64,000 nucleotides of DNA, taken from contig CM060976.1 in NCBI GenBank assembly GCA_030765065.1, positions 61,426,539 to 61,490,538 on the forward strand. The letters run 5' to 3'. Both the position numbers and the translations under genes were made by a program. The notes under the pieces were generated by a model that was not told where the DNA came from, ran no database searches, and saw only the letters and a program-made list of their open reading frames with translations. Source of the stretch: Deroplatys truncata (Eukaryota; Arthropoda; Insecta; Mantodea; Mantidae). Shown in pieces: positions 24,856-36,853 of the stretch (its first letter is position 1; every line of letters begins with the position of its first letter).

Positions 24856-27160
24856 CTGTGGAAGACAATTGCATAATTTACTCCAACTGTAATTAATCTT
24901 ATCGGAAGTGAATTTAAAATACAAGTTAGAAGACGTGACAAGAATTAAGCAGAGATATATCATGGCCATTCAAAATTAAGCAGCAAGAAAGAGAGGAAAG
25001 CTACTATACTCAAGCTACTATAAAATGAGCAAAAACTCGGCCAGCTTTTAGGTGTGGTCGATTCGAAGTTTTGACAAATGTACCATGCTTAAAACCTTGA
25101 CAAAGAGCTTATACTCATTTTAATGTGAAACCTTCGTTTATATAAACGTATGCTTTGTAAACAACTTCCATAAGGTTTCTACTCCAGTTTCATTTCAGCA
25201 CATCATTGTATGACAATATGTCTTGCCCTTTTAGTAGCAACACAATATACAAGAAAACAAAAAATTGTTTGTATGATATTTTCATGCTTTCAAAACCAGC
25301 CACCTTTTATGCTTGAAAAACACAAGCTTAACTCTTTAATTTTGAAAATGTTACGCGTTAAACCTTCAACTAAATTATTCTTAAAAGAAGAAGACCATTT
25401 ACGTCTGTGTCTATCCTGGGTAATTTCCTAAACCAAATTTGATAAATCTTTCACCACTGAAAAGCTGTTCTTCATTCTGCATGCTTATAGTCTACAAAAT
25501 ATTTAAAAAATCTGTAAAACCGGTGCAGCTTGGTGCTTTTATGGCATTCCACTCCTATGGGAAAGTGAGAAAGGACTTAAAATCTTTAAAATTGGATGAT
25601 GGAGTGGATTTGTTATGTTCATAGCATCTAATTTCCCTCTGATTTCATTTAGGGTTGATATCAGATAATATATATATATATATTTATTTACTTTCTTACA
25701 AATCTATAGCGTTTCAATTAAACAGTACAGGACCCAATGTAAATCATACACTTCCTTACAGTTTTAAAAACTATTCCTGCCAATATGCTGAATCTCTGCA
25801 AGTGCAAACTGCAGAAGCTGGCCGATCCAGTAAAACGACTTTAGCTTCAGATCCCAGCAAAAAGACAGGACTGTTTTATAGATTTCATTAACTATATTAC
25901 TTACAATTTCTGCATGCAACCATACATCATTTAACGGAACGAGAAAAAATTTTGGTCACTTATGGCTACCTGTACCCTTATTTTAACACCGCACCTAAAA
26001 GTCGAAAAGGTTTGACTTATCTGAACAACTGTCGATTAGACAATCGGATCCGATGGAAATTATGGCTGACTTGAACTTTCAGAAACTGTATCTTAGACAA
26101 CTAAATCTTAATGTCACTGAGTCTTCAAATTAAGCCAGCCGATATTCTCTTTACTTGAATCCAAACCTCCAAGTTTCCTTCTTGCTGCCCGACACTTGTT
26201 CATTGGTTAAATTTAATTTCCCAGATGGCTAAGGGAAATAATCTATACTAAACTGTATTCAGGCTTAGGTTGATCCACACCAAAACAAAACCCACGTGAC
26301 CAGTGCGCCGTTATAACGTATCCTTCCGCCATTCGCACCAGAAATACTGTCACAGCCATGGGACAGAGTACAGGCGGCACGTAATATAAAGAGAACAGGG
26401 TCCAACAACTTAAACGATGACTAGCATACTCTGTTAGGGTTGAAGGTGATAAGATTGATATTTGCACATATAATAATAGTTAATTCTAAAAGAAACGAGC
26501 GATAAAGAAAGTAACAAGTATGTGATATCTTACATTTGTTCGCTCTTTGGAAGAGATTCTTAATCAACTATTGGCGGCTCATTTTTAAAAAAGACATTCT
26601 ATATTGTTACATGATTTGTATTCTTGTCCCATTCTTGCACCGCGTATTTCACACGCTTTCTGTTTTTCCGGGTGTAACCACTTTCCCGTTTCAGATTTTT
26701 CTTAACGAGCACTGTTTATACTTGTACTGGAAACACCGATGAACTCAGAAGTTAATTTCACCACTTCTTTCACGGGAAGTGTTAGATATTTCTCACATAA
26801 CTAACAATAAACTTCCACCTATTGTATTTTTTACCACTAGTCAATGGTTTTCCCGCTTATACTTTACTAAGTACGCCACAAACAATTTTTGGCTACAAAC
26901 AATATTCTGAGCATACCCGGATGTCAGGTACTTATATGAATTGCATGTTGGGACTTGTAGCTGTGTTTAACGGTACACATTAGTTAATTAGACTTTATTT
27001 GTATAGAATATTATACCATTTAAGGATGAATTCATACTAAAATTTAGATTATTTGCATGGGACTACTTTCCTGAACGCATTGCTACAGTGTTGTATCAGA
27101 GTGCACTGTTCACGTGCGTTTGTTTTAGCGCGGATCACCTAAGAGTGAATGCAGTATAGA
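24856..27160. other. unassigned DNA, possibly intronic
   Basis: AT-rich with a short (TA)n tract at about 25667-25682. Open frames of 60-78 codons carry no recognisable motif. If 24712-24855 is an exon, this lies on its upstream side and would be intron. Confidence 0.4.
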
Positions 27161-27164
27161 ATAC

Positions 27165-27560
27165 TAAGAGAGACAATAACGGATGAGAAAGAAAGGAGCA
27201 TAAAACAGTGGCAAGAACTATGGACTACTACATCAAAAGGTGCAACCAGCAAGATATTCTTTCCGTCAGTTGAAGAAAGGCTGAAATTAAAGCCACTTCT
27301 GTGAGCCGAATTTATTGCCATGTTTCAGCACATGGATTGACAAGCTGGATCTCCACAGATTCAAGATTATACCAGATTCAACATGCACTTGCAACTTACA
27401 ACAAGAACACTAAATTGTACAAACTAAAGGAAGAAGAACCCTTCAAACAGCAACAATTCGTACAGGTCAAGCCTGCCCTTCACTAGCCAACCAAGAAGTG
27501 CCTCATACACTTCAAAAATGTATAACTTCAATAGATTTTAACACAATGTAATTCAATAAA
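27165..27560 (+). pseudogene. LINE C-terminal fragment (RNase H-like end)
   Basis: From 27165 a frame stays open for about 45 codons and reads ITDEKERSIKQWQELWTTTS, then a KGATSKIFFPSVEERLKLK stretch. After a stop at 27301 and frame changes it continues with AEFIAMFQHM and LHRFKIIPDSTCTCN. The order F-x-P-x-V-E-x-R-L, a glycine-rich turn, then L-H-R-F and a Cys-x-Cys pair is characteristic of the region after the reverse transcriptase in Jockey/R1-type LINEs of insects. The reverse transcriptase itself is not attached, so this is a 5'-truncated or broken copy. No poly(A) tail is clear. Confidence 0.6.
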
Positions 27561-28980
27561 GCATATATTCTTACACAGTAGACATTGTAAATATCTATAT
27601 AGAAGGGAACCTTAAAATATGTAACTAATATGTCATATCAACTGTAATATTTATTATTAAACCTAGAGTGAGTAGTTGTAGCTGTAAAATCATTGACTAT
27701 AAATATTAACTTGTGAGAGTGCCTAATTTCATTGGAAAATGAATACAAAGCATGTAGCATCACTAATTGTGATGGAGCATGCTGATCACTGTAGCAGCAA
27801 CTTTTTTAAAAAAATACGCATGAGGCTGGGATAGGCCAAATGTTGTTACGGCAAATCGCTGCAGTTTTAACATGGAAAAATACTCGCGGATTTCGGAGGA
27901 TTAGCAGATTTTTTGCGCTTAGCTGTGGATGTAATTTTGCTAGCTTATTATTTGCATTGTGTTTTACTTTTTTCACGTATAGTTGAAGTCCACTGTCTAC
28001 ACACCCTGGTGAAAAAGTAGTTCAAAAATGGGTGACATAAGGTACATATATGTATTTCAATATACGTATTAATTCATTATATTAATTCGGTGGGCGAACA
28101 TTGTTTCCCCTGCTTTGAAATAAAGGGGAAAAATAATTTCTTAGTCTTATATGTTCATAGAATCCAAATGTTTCAAATGTTTTGTGATCCAATAACCGAG
28201 ATTACTATTGCATGGTAGATAGTAGTAATTATAACATGGGTTCATAATCGTGTAGAATTTCAACTCCAAAGTTCCTTGGACTTTTCATAAAATCGTATGT
28301 TAATTTTAAATTGTAGTTGTAAAAATTGTTAATTTTAAATTGTAGTTGTAAAAGTTACTAATTTTTCTGAACTAACAATTAGTGATATACAATAAATGGT
28401 TCTGAAAATGCTTAGAACATCTTATAAAAATGTAGTCAAATTCATTCAGAATTTCACGAGTAATGATACAATTAAGGGAGTGGTCGCATTCAGCTCAGAG
28501 TACATTTTCTCCTTAATACAACTATTTTGAGCTTGGAGCAGTAAAGGGTAGGATTTTTTGAAGGGCTATGTAACTAAATTTAATAGCAAATATTCAAGTA
28601 AGTGTGACGTAGGCCCATATATAAAATAAAATGTTTTAAAGATCATTCAGTTATTCTTATTATTCGCTTTTTATTTTAAAATAATATCATACAATTTTAC
28701 ACATTTTTAAAAATTATCATAAAAAGACGCATGTAGAATTTTAATAGAAATACTCCTCATTACCTACGCAATTAAATAAGAACATTCCAGTCAATTTTGA
28801 AGATCTGTAATGTTAATGTGATTTTTAACTTGCTTTTCATTCGCCAATTTCTAAATATTAGGTGTAATTTTTTAAGTGCACAAAACAAGTATATTAGTAA
28901 AATGTGTATCTGTAATAGTTGAACTTTATTTATTCTTAATTACATTCGTGGCAGAAAAAGTTTACTCACAAATGCATGTA
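27561..28980. other. AT-rich DNA, nothing recognised
   Basis: No gene or known repeat seen. A short direct duplication of TTAATTTTAAATTGTAGTTG occurs at about 28300-28350. Confidence 0.5.
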
Positions 28981-28984
28981 GAGG

Positions 28985-29318
28985 CAAATGTGCAAGATCG
29001 TGAATTTCAGGAAACTGATCTGAAGGGAAGCGTTTCCAAAATTCAGTCAAATTAGAAGTGGAAGGTCCAAAATTCTCTTTAAATTTAGCACAAAGTTCCG
29101 AGTTTTAGAATTTCTGTTATTTCTATTTTCAAGGAGTATTTATGAATCTCAAGCTCTGAAATGCAAAATGGATTTATGAATAAATCTATACTAGTCTTCT
29201 CGTATTCGATAGAGGAAAAGTTTGTAATGATAATAGGTTCACATCGGATCTTGAGCTATCCATTTTAAATATTTTGACGAGCCACAATTTGGCTTGCGGA
29301 CCTAGGGTTGGCTACCCC
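28985..29318 (-). mobile_element. hAT element remnant: TIR plus transposase C-terminal part
   Basis: On the minus strand the end at 29318 begins CAGGGGTAGCCAACCCTAGG, a classic hAT-type terminus. About 100 bp inside it, coding-like sequence appears: TSIDLFINPF, then after frame changes KFKENFGPSTSNLTEFWKRF and DQFPEIHDLA. This resembles the C-terminal region of hAT transposases related to those annotated as GTF2I-repeat-like proteins. The N-terminal and middle parts are absent, so the terminus is joined almost directly to the C-terminal coding region, as in internally deleted copies. The other terminus was not found. Frames are broken. Confidence 0.5.
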
Positions 29319-30079
29319 TGACCTATTTATTATTTCTCAAAAACAATTTCTATTGATTGGACGAACTTCATCTGATGATGTGACATATTTTAACTTCTAG
29401 AGCTATAGAAAGGACGTAACTATTTTAAGCTTTTAGGTCATGCACCCATTTTTGTTTTCTTAGAAACTGCTTATTCTAAACTTGCTAAGTAATTTTGCCT
29501 GTTACGTGACATTCTGCAATTTGCAAAGCGATAAACTTTCAAATGACTAAGGCCAAAAACGTTTCGACGATAACAATGTTACGAGGAGACAGCTTTCCCA
29601 TGCCTGGTGATACGCATGCGCGTTATGTGAATGGGGACGAGCAGGACTGTCGGACATTAATTCTATCGTGACCTTCACTTAGACTCTTGTGATGTAAGAA
29701 TGACGATGCTTTTCCGAGGCAAAAATTCCATATTTACTTAAGCTGTACCTCGCCATGGGTAACGTGCATAGAATTTCATTATCTCAACGATAGGCTCTAT
29801 AAAAATAGACATGAAAACCTCCATAACGTATGGGCGTAACACTCCACGCTTTTATACATTAATCTGACCTCCATCCATTAGCAATTAACATGTAGGTCTA
29901 CCTTACATAATTTATATACTATTGTTAAAACGCTATTCTGTCATCCCTTTATCTAGGGTTCCCCCCTTTGCCATTTAATGCATCATTTTCAGGATATTAA
30001 TCTGTTTCACATTTTCTGGTGCTAAATATACGAACTTCATAGCACCTAAACATGCCTAAATGAGGAGTTGTGACCTAAA
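29319..30079. other. unassigned DNA
   Basis: No gene or repeat recognised. There is a small self-complementary run, ACGCATGCGCGT, at 29611-29622. Confidence 0.5.
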
Positions 30080-30089
30080 ATGTCTAAAT

Positions 30090-30530
30090 CGCTGTTTTAC
30101 GTTCTTCAGGTGATAAATACGTGTTCAGCCGAAACTCCTACTACTGTTGCTTCCCTTACATATATCAAGGCACGTTATAAATACAGTATACCAAAAGCTA
30201 TTCTCTGCTTGGAAAGCGCAACCCAGCCATTCAGAAAGGCTTTGTATATCATTGACAATGTTTCCAGGAAACAAGTACCTGGACCAGTGAGAGTTATATG
30301 CTCTTAAAGCTGCAGAGAATTATTAAACGGAATCCTGCCTTTGAAGACATGAAGCTAACAAGTACTGCAGGGAGAGGAATACACCTACAGGAAAAATAAC
30401 TCAAGAACCTGCAGCATTAGCATCTATATTCTATGCTCCAACAACTTTATGAAAATTTGGGCATCTATGTGGTTATCTACTGCAAATCTCCTCTTCTCGT
30501 GTGTTTTATGGTAGTTCTTGATAAGGCGTA
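30090..30530 (+). pseudogene. hAT-type transposase fragment (CGGBP1-like group)
   Basis: The frame from 30080 reads VASLTYIKARYKYSIPKAIL, then a segment with FRKALYIIDNV and PGPVRV before a stop at 30305. After a single frame change it continues LLKLQRIIKRNPAFEDMKL, and after another YSMLQQLYENLGIYVVIYCK at about 30425-30500. The string of features (I-P-x-A-I, P-G-x-V, K-x-L-Q-x-x-x-x-R-N-P, then E-N-L-x-x-Y-x-V-I-Y-C) matches the C-terminal half of insect hAT-derived proteins often labelled CGG-repeat-binding-protein-like. The segment that normally carries the D-V-E-R-S-F motif is missing or scrambled. Confidence 0.55.
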
Positions 30531-31060
30531 CTTTTGTGAAAAGGTTATAAATATGTCACTAAAATAACACAAACATTATTGGTGTTAGCATTTATTTAAA
30601 GAAAACTATTTTCAGCATGTATAAACCTAAATCATAGGTGTAGCTCAAAATAAGGAAAACAAAAAATTATTGATGTTAGTAATAATGATCCACAAAGAAA
30701 ATCTAAAAAAGTCTATTTTAAGGGTATAGGGAACTTAAAACGAAGACTAACAAGACCTAAAAAATCCGAGCCCTACTTATTACAATAAAAATATTTACCC
30801 AGAAATTTTTTAAATTAGGTTATATGGTAGTAGTTTGCAAAATGGGGAAACAACAGTCAGCTATTAATATTACAAGTAGGTTTCTGTCATGAGTTTCTCG
30901 AAGAGAAAGAATATTGCTCAGTTTAAAACGTTCATAAATGGCGAACAATCAAGGTTTAGCTCCTTGGAAAACATAAAACAACGAATATTTTTTTTAAAAA
31001 AAAGCGTCAGCGCTCCCCCCCCCCCACCAAGAAAAAAAAGTTAAATAATTGCGTATTTGA
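30531..31060. other. unassigned DNA with homopolymer runs
   Basis: AT-rich; poly-T/poly-A at 30988-31003 and a run of about 12 C at 31015-31026. No gene recognised. Confidence 0.5.
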
Positions 31061-31064
31061 ATGA

Positions 31065-31362
31065 TTTCTACATTCTTGCCACGTAAGCTTAGTCTATCTC
31101 TTATGATTTTCCAGTTATATAAGATTCAATGATAATGAAGAGGACTTCACAGGCTATTTGGAAACAATCCAATATTTATACTTCTTTGTCGTCACAGTAT
31201 TTCAAAACATATTGTGATAGAGGTTTTCACAGTCATTGTTGAGAACATTTTTTTTCCCATGTACGGGGTTGCTTGGAATGGAGATTTTCTTTCTAATTTT
31301 GCCCCGACATTTTTAAATGCAGCCTGATCAAATACGAAACTTGGCCTTTGTCCGACTTTTCG
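31065..31362 (-). repeat. Rep-M partial copy (reverse)
   Basis: A reverse-orientation fragment of the older Rep-M type. TCTATCTCTTATGATTTTCC at 31093, AATGAAGAGGACTTCACAGG, and TTTGTCCGACTTTTCGG near 31346 appear in the order of the other reverse copies. It ends directly against the forward copy that follows, giving a head-to-head inverted arrangement. Confidence 0.7.
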
Positions 31363-32205
31363 GTTTTACTTTCTCTGCCATGTTCCTGCAGTACGAGGAA
31401 GTACTGTATTCTATCCAACAATTTAATATCGATATTTCACCATAAATACACATTTGAAGTCTGCTGGACTCAAAAAGGCATTTTTAGAAAATGCTCTGTC
31501 TGCAAACAGCACAACTTAAAAAAAATCAAGTACTAGCTTGGTATTTAAGTTCAGTATCTTCCAAAGATGCGAAAGGAAGCTTTTCAAGAAAATCGTCCCC
31601 TGTAACTATGGTTTACATGGAAAAATTTTCGAGAGTTTTTATTTTCTCAAAAATGGTTCTAAGGATTTTTACTAAAATACCATATATTTAAGGCATTTAC
31701 ATTTACACTCATATGCATCTTAAATATTCTGGGAATAGCTTCTGAAGTCCTTTTCATTGGAAGAAATTTTGTTTAACTTTGTATAACAGCTAAACCATAA
31801 AAGCTTACTACAGAAAATATGTAGAACTCTTTAAAGCACATAATTTATTTCATATAACCTTTTTTCTGGCATCAGTAATTTCGAGATACGTTATTATTGG
31901 TTTGTATTTTTCAATACCTTATCATTGTTTTCAATGCTGTCGCTATTCAGCTGTTGCTTGCGAAGTCAGGGAAAGAGTGCGGAATTCCAAGGCCAGCATA
32001 TAGCGATCCGTTTTAAAACATTCGACCATCGTGATTCCTGTGTCCTATTTGTATCTACAGTGCAATGTAGAATGAAAACATTCCTCAGAAACTTTTTTCT
32101 CGATTAAGTACATAGAAAAATTAAACTTCTGTGTTAATAAATTGCAAAACATACAAAAATAAACGATAGTGGAGAAAGTAATGTGAATGCAAAAAATCAA
32201 ATGTT
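31363..32205 (+). repeat. Rep-M copy E
   Basis: Forward copy of the older subfamily. Landmarks: TTTACTTTCTCTG start, GTACTGTATTC, TTCAGTATCTTCCAAAGATG at 31550, TTTCTCAAAAATGG, CTGGGAATAG and a TGGAGAAAGTAATGTG end. The microsatellite position has only TCTGTCTG. An internal open frame at 31348-31536 is chance. Confidence 0.75.
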
Positions 32206-32316
32206 TTATTTATGCTTTTTACAGAGAGACATAAGCGTGATCGGGGATTTGTATTTTTTTTTTTCGGCCCGTGCGGTACGTGAAAATAAAACGATTTTAT
32301 TTGATTTCTAATAATT

Positions 32317-33157
32317 TTTACTTTCTCTACTACGTACAGTAAGTAGGGGAAGTATTGTATTCCACCCAAAAAGTCGATACCGAGATTTCACCGGAAATAC
32401 ATGTTTTGAGACCCCCTGAAATAAAAAAAGCATTTTTGGAAACATGTCCGTGTGTGTGTCTGTGTGTGAACAGCATAACTCAGAAACGAACAGTCGGATA
32501 AACACCAAACTTGGTATTTAGGTTCAGTATCTTCCAAGGATGCGACACGAAGGTTTTCAAGAAAATCCCCCCACCCCAGATTACCCTTTACATGGATCAT
32601 TTTTCGAAAATTTTAATTTTCTCAAAAATGGCTCTAACGATTTTGAGTAAAATATCATATGTTTAAGATATTTTCATGACAAATGAAATGTATATCTCGA
32701 ATTTTCTGGGAATGTCTCCAAAAGTGTTCTTCATTGTGAACAACTTTTGCATAACTGGTAAACCATAAGAGATAGACAAAATTTGACTACACAAAAAATG
32801 TATATCGCGTTAAAATACACAATTTATGTAATTTACATTTTTTTTGTTGAGTGAACCATTTTCGAGATATTGCTTCTTAATGCCTTAAATTTTCCAATCC
32901 TTATACTTTTTCTCAAATTCCTTATTCATTTTTTTGTCCTGGTAATACAAAGAGAATGGAATACTCCACATAGCAACCAGCTCTTAAACGCTTAAAGTCT
33001 AGCAATTCCCCTTGCATCTACAAGAAAATTAGCAATAAGATTAACATCTCGATATCTCGATTAACATGAAGCATATGGAGAATAAGCGTTTGTAAAAATA
33101 GGTTGTACAAGAGTAGAGAAAGTCATGTGAGTGTAACACATCAGATTTTTTTATACG
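32317..33157 (+). repeat. Rep-M copy F
   Basis: Nearly full-length copy very similar to L and, inverted, to B. Start TTTACTTTCTCTACTACG, short GTGTGTGTGTCTGTGTGTG tract at about 32450, end AGTAGAGAAAGTCATGTGAG then TGTAACACATCAG. The terminal strings ACTTTCTCTACT at the start and AGTAGAGAAAGT at the end are inverse of each other, which hints at short terminal inverted repeats. Confidence 0.85.
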
Positions 33158-33301
33158 CAACGTATGGCCAGCCCGCTACCCCAAGCTCACCCCTTGCGAC
33201 TTTTTTTTATACAGGGAAAGTTAAAAGATAGTGTGCGGATCAAACCTGTACATCTAGGAAGAATTGGAATAAAAACATTCCTCATGATATTTCGTTAATT
33301 T

Positions 33302-34282
33302 TGAGGAAGTTCTATTTACGTAGTTTATTGTTACGTAAGTTATAAGCCTCACCCTTGGGAAGCCAACTTAAAGTAGGATGTGCCCCACGTATGGGAGCCA
33401 ACTTGAAGTAGATATTGTCTTTGGAGTTTATTTTTATTTATTTATTTATTTCCAAGTATGGACGTCAATTTGAAGAAGATTGCTTGTTACGTAATATGCT
33501 GTTACGTATGAGAAGCCGATTTGTAGATGTATTTTTGTGTTACGCTCTAAGTTTCAAAATATTATATTAACTTGTTATTAAACTGCTTCTATAGATAGTA
33601 TTTATGTTTATGTTTTTGCCTCGGCTGCTTCAGTATTACTTTAGAGACACGTTTCTCTTAGACAGGGCGTGGTGCGACAAGAAGTAGGCTTACACAGATT
33701 TTAAGTTTAAATTCACTTCTTTTTATTAATGCTTGCACTTTGATAACGCGTATATTTATTTTACGATTCACAGGAACACGTAATATTCCTTTAGAGAACA
33801 CATCTTCCATCCGGTCACTACCAAGGTCTGCAGGCAACTGAACATATTTCAACCGTCAAAATCCGTAAGCTTCTGTATTTCAAGTCCCTGATTGGCTAAT
33901 TCTAGTTCAATAGAATATCTGCATTTAATTAAAGCTTTTTCTGGCTGTTGATTGGCTAATTTTAAATTATTTACATTATCGTTGCTCTAATCATGACTAG
34001 TAGCATTCAAACTCTCAAACTCATTACTGTCTTAAGGTTACCTCCTTGTTACCCCATTATTAGCAACGTTAAACTTATTATTCTCACAGCTCTTACATTA
34101 TTAAATTACATAATGCATTCACATACATTATTAAACATACTTACAATAATATAAGCATTTGCAATGACTGTTACATACATTTTAAAAATTATTGCATTCT
34201 TATTGCTTCAAGGCGGGCTGTTATTGAATTTACATATTATGTAATACAATTGAAATTATTCAAGTATTAAAATACTGCCTCA
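33302..34282 (+). mobile_element. probable solo LTR, copy 2
   Basis: 981-bp partner of 11909-12871, in the same orientation, with TG...CA ends and an exact ATTT duplication (33298-33301 and 34283-34286). Near its 5' end the segment GGGAGCCAACTTGAAGTAG recurs in degenerate tandem at about 33357, 33391 and 33458. A (TATT)n-like run lies at about 33431-33450. No internal coding region. Confidence 0.6.
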
Positions 34283-34286
34283 ATTT

Positions 34287-36340
34287 CTGAAGACGAACTG
34301 GACAGGTTCAATGAAAGGTTATCCGCAGTTGAAGACAGTGCTTGCAAGTCAAGGAAATACACTTCCAGAACCTTCTTAAGAGGTAACGTATACTGACGTG
34401 CATAAAATGTGGCCCATAATGGAACGTGGTGTTTATGTTGGTACTGACAAAATCTAGCCCCACCCCCTGCCAGCATGACCTCTGTTTATGAAGCATAGTT
34501 CTGGCCACTGGATTGGCAGAGTACTTTACCTTCTCTAAAATATAGCCGAACTGCCAAAGGGTAACATTACAATTTAAACCTTATATTTTCATTCTGCACT
34601 GCTGGTTTTTTTAGTTTAGTAGCGGCAACAACTTAACCTTCGTCGGTATGTATCTGGTCAAAGCTCCAAATGTCGTAGCTGTCGCCGAGTTTAATCACAC
34701 ATGCAAATTTTTTTCACCCCTTCCTTTAGAAGGCCGAATTTTGTCGTCTTGGTCTAGTGATAGTGTTTCGTTGTGTACCAATTGTAGCGAAACTTTTTCA
34801 TAGAGGTGGTATTCGAGCAGCCCTTCATTTCATACAGATTATAAACATTGTACTTTGGTTTGTTTTTATGCCACTGAATTGTTTTTAAGGCCAGTTACAT
34901 AGAGAACTGATACCAACTGGGTGGAGTCAAAATTTGATTACGTGAAGGTGGAAACCTCACGGGGGGAAAACATTATGGCGATCAAGGGGAATTAGCACTT
35001 TTTATTATGTTAGTGTACATTGTACAATATACTTTTTTCATGTCGACCCATCCGCCTACAGCCGGTCACTCTCGGCAAGCAGCTGGGTAGCAACAGGCTC
35101 GGCTGCCGGTTAGATGCCTCTGAAATTTTCGGGGCGCTTGTCAGAATTGAACTTGCATAATGAAAAACGAATAGAATAACTAGGGAGTTTTTCAAAACAA
35201 TTTAAATATCAATTTAGTGAAGATTAATCGATATTTTGCACATCGTTTGGAGGATTTCAATCGAGATGGCCTATATCGAAAAAACACTCCCAAAATCCTC
35301 CCCCATTATTTGTTCGTGCATTTATCAGGATAGAATAATTTACTAATTGTTATTTTGTTTACTTTTCTTTTACCTTTAATTGTTTCTAGTAATTACAGTG
35401 CAAAATGCATTGGGAAAATTTCCTGACAGGTTTGGGCACTGCTGCTAGCAAATGGTGCTCAACCTCAGCGTTTGTAATAAAGGCAAGAGCAACTACGTAG
35501 AAGGCATACCACTTTCTTTTTAAACCTGTTTTAGAATTAAGTGCTTATTTCAAATATGTAAAAATAACTAAGGGTTGTCATTTGACAAAAAATAAGTATT
35601 TTAACACCGGCTGTATTATTAAGTGATGCATCCCAACAAATGGAATGTTTAGCATTTTCAGAAAATACAGCCTACGTGCAATAACGTACAAACATTTGGA
35701 AGTAGGAATTCATTCACGCTCTACGAAGTTCCCTGCTTTATTTCAGTTTTCAGACACTACTCAATTCTCAGGGCCGACTTCTTTGGGTCGTATGAGAGGC
35801 AAATGATAACTTTCTGATAAGTTAGATAACTGCTGTCGAAATGCAAACGGTTGTTTATCGCAAATGTTTGCCTTCAGCCGTATCTCATTGTATTGATAGC
35901 GATTTATTCTGATACAACCGTCCCCTTTCCATGATAATGGAATAATACTAACGTAACTGTTCAAGTTGTTTTGTACGAAACTAAAAGAGAATGTCATCGT
36001 TAGCATGACCTGTAATTATCTGTTTAACTTCTTGGTTTTAGAGTTTTCAGAACAGTTGTGTACAAAAATTAAAAGATCCAAATATTAAGATTATAGATCG
36101 TTAAAATGCTTAACTCAATAATGAGACGTCTGCAAGAGTTCAATAACAACATTTTTAGTTGTCCTTATTTACTTTTGCAGCACAAAGATTTCATTTATAT
36201 TACTAGCATCATACCATGGAATTACACCATACCCATGACCAACTTAGCAAATGCAAAACCCATACTCAGGGGGCATACGTTCTCTCAGATTTCGAATTCA
36301 GAATATTATACTGGAAAATTTGCAAAATGGTAGAAAGGGC
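34287..36340. other. unassigned DNA
   Basis: No recognisable gene. Frames up to 81 codons (35761-36006, minus) have no family signature. A GC-rich patch at 35040-35150 has no identifiable content. Confidence 0.45.
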
Positions 36341-36344
36341 AACC

Positions 36345-36640
36345 AAATACTGGTTAGAATAAAGTTACTAGAGGAAAATGAGATACTAAAGAAATGCTTG
36401 GTTGTACAGGAGAAAATGGGGAGAAAAAGAAACTTGGATGCACAAGATACAGACAACATTGGAAGAAATAGGAATGGGGGAAACATGGGCAGAAATAAAC
36501 AACAAAAGTAAGGGTTTCTAGAAAGAAATTAGAACAAGAGTGGAGGATATTGAAAAGCAAGAAATTATAAGAAGTTTCAAGGAAAAAAGAAATAGATTAT
36601 AAATATTTTAAAACGGAATGAGGAAAAGAAAGATACATCG
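36345..36640 (+). pseudogene. Lys/Glu-rich retrotransposon-like open frame
   Basis: A purine-rich frame reads KLLEENEILKKCLVVQEKMG, followed by many Lys, Arg and Asn codons and, after two stops, a KARNYKKFQGKKK-like stretch. Its strong A/G bias on the plus strand is shared with the zinc-knuckle fragment at 36858-37300, suggesting one broken plus-strand LINE with a 185-bp foreign segment between the two parts. No motif identifies which part of the LINE this is. Confidence 0.35.
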
Positions 36641-36668
36641 AAGTATGCCACGAAGAGACCAGAATTTA

Positions 36669-36853
36669 GGTCATTTCCACTAGTAACAAAAGTTGTATCA
36701 TCAGCAAACATAGTATGAGTACGGATGTTAATAGGTGCATCATTTACAGCAAATTATTAAAATCAAAAGTTAATCCTATCCTACAGTGCTCAACAAAGCT
36801 ACAAAGATACAAAAAGATACCGTTTTTGAAAGATTAATCTTTGTATCAGTTGC
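36669..36853 (-). pseudogene. reverse transcriptase fragment, repeat copy 1
   Basis: On the minus strand this includes a TIMFADDTTFV-like motif (catalytic FADD box at about 36694-36707) and, just upstream, VNDAPINIRTHT. This is the palm region of a LINE reverse transcriptase. The same 185-bp segment recurs at 37545-37732 in the same orientation. Here it lies between plus-strand LINE-like sequences, i.e. antisense to them. Confidence 0.6.

Noticed and set aside
32220-32320. Second TIR element between Rep-M copies E and F
   Set aside because: The 110-bp gap has no inverted ends or duplication; it looks like ordinary flank.
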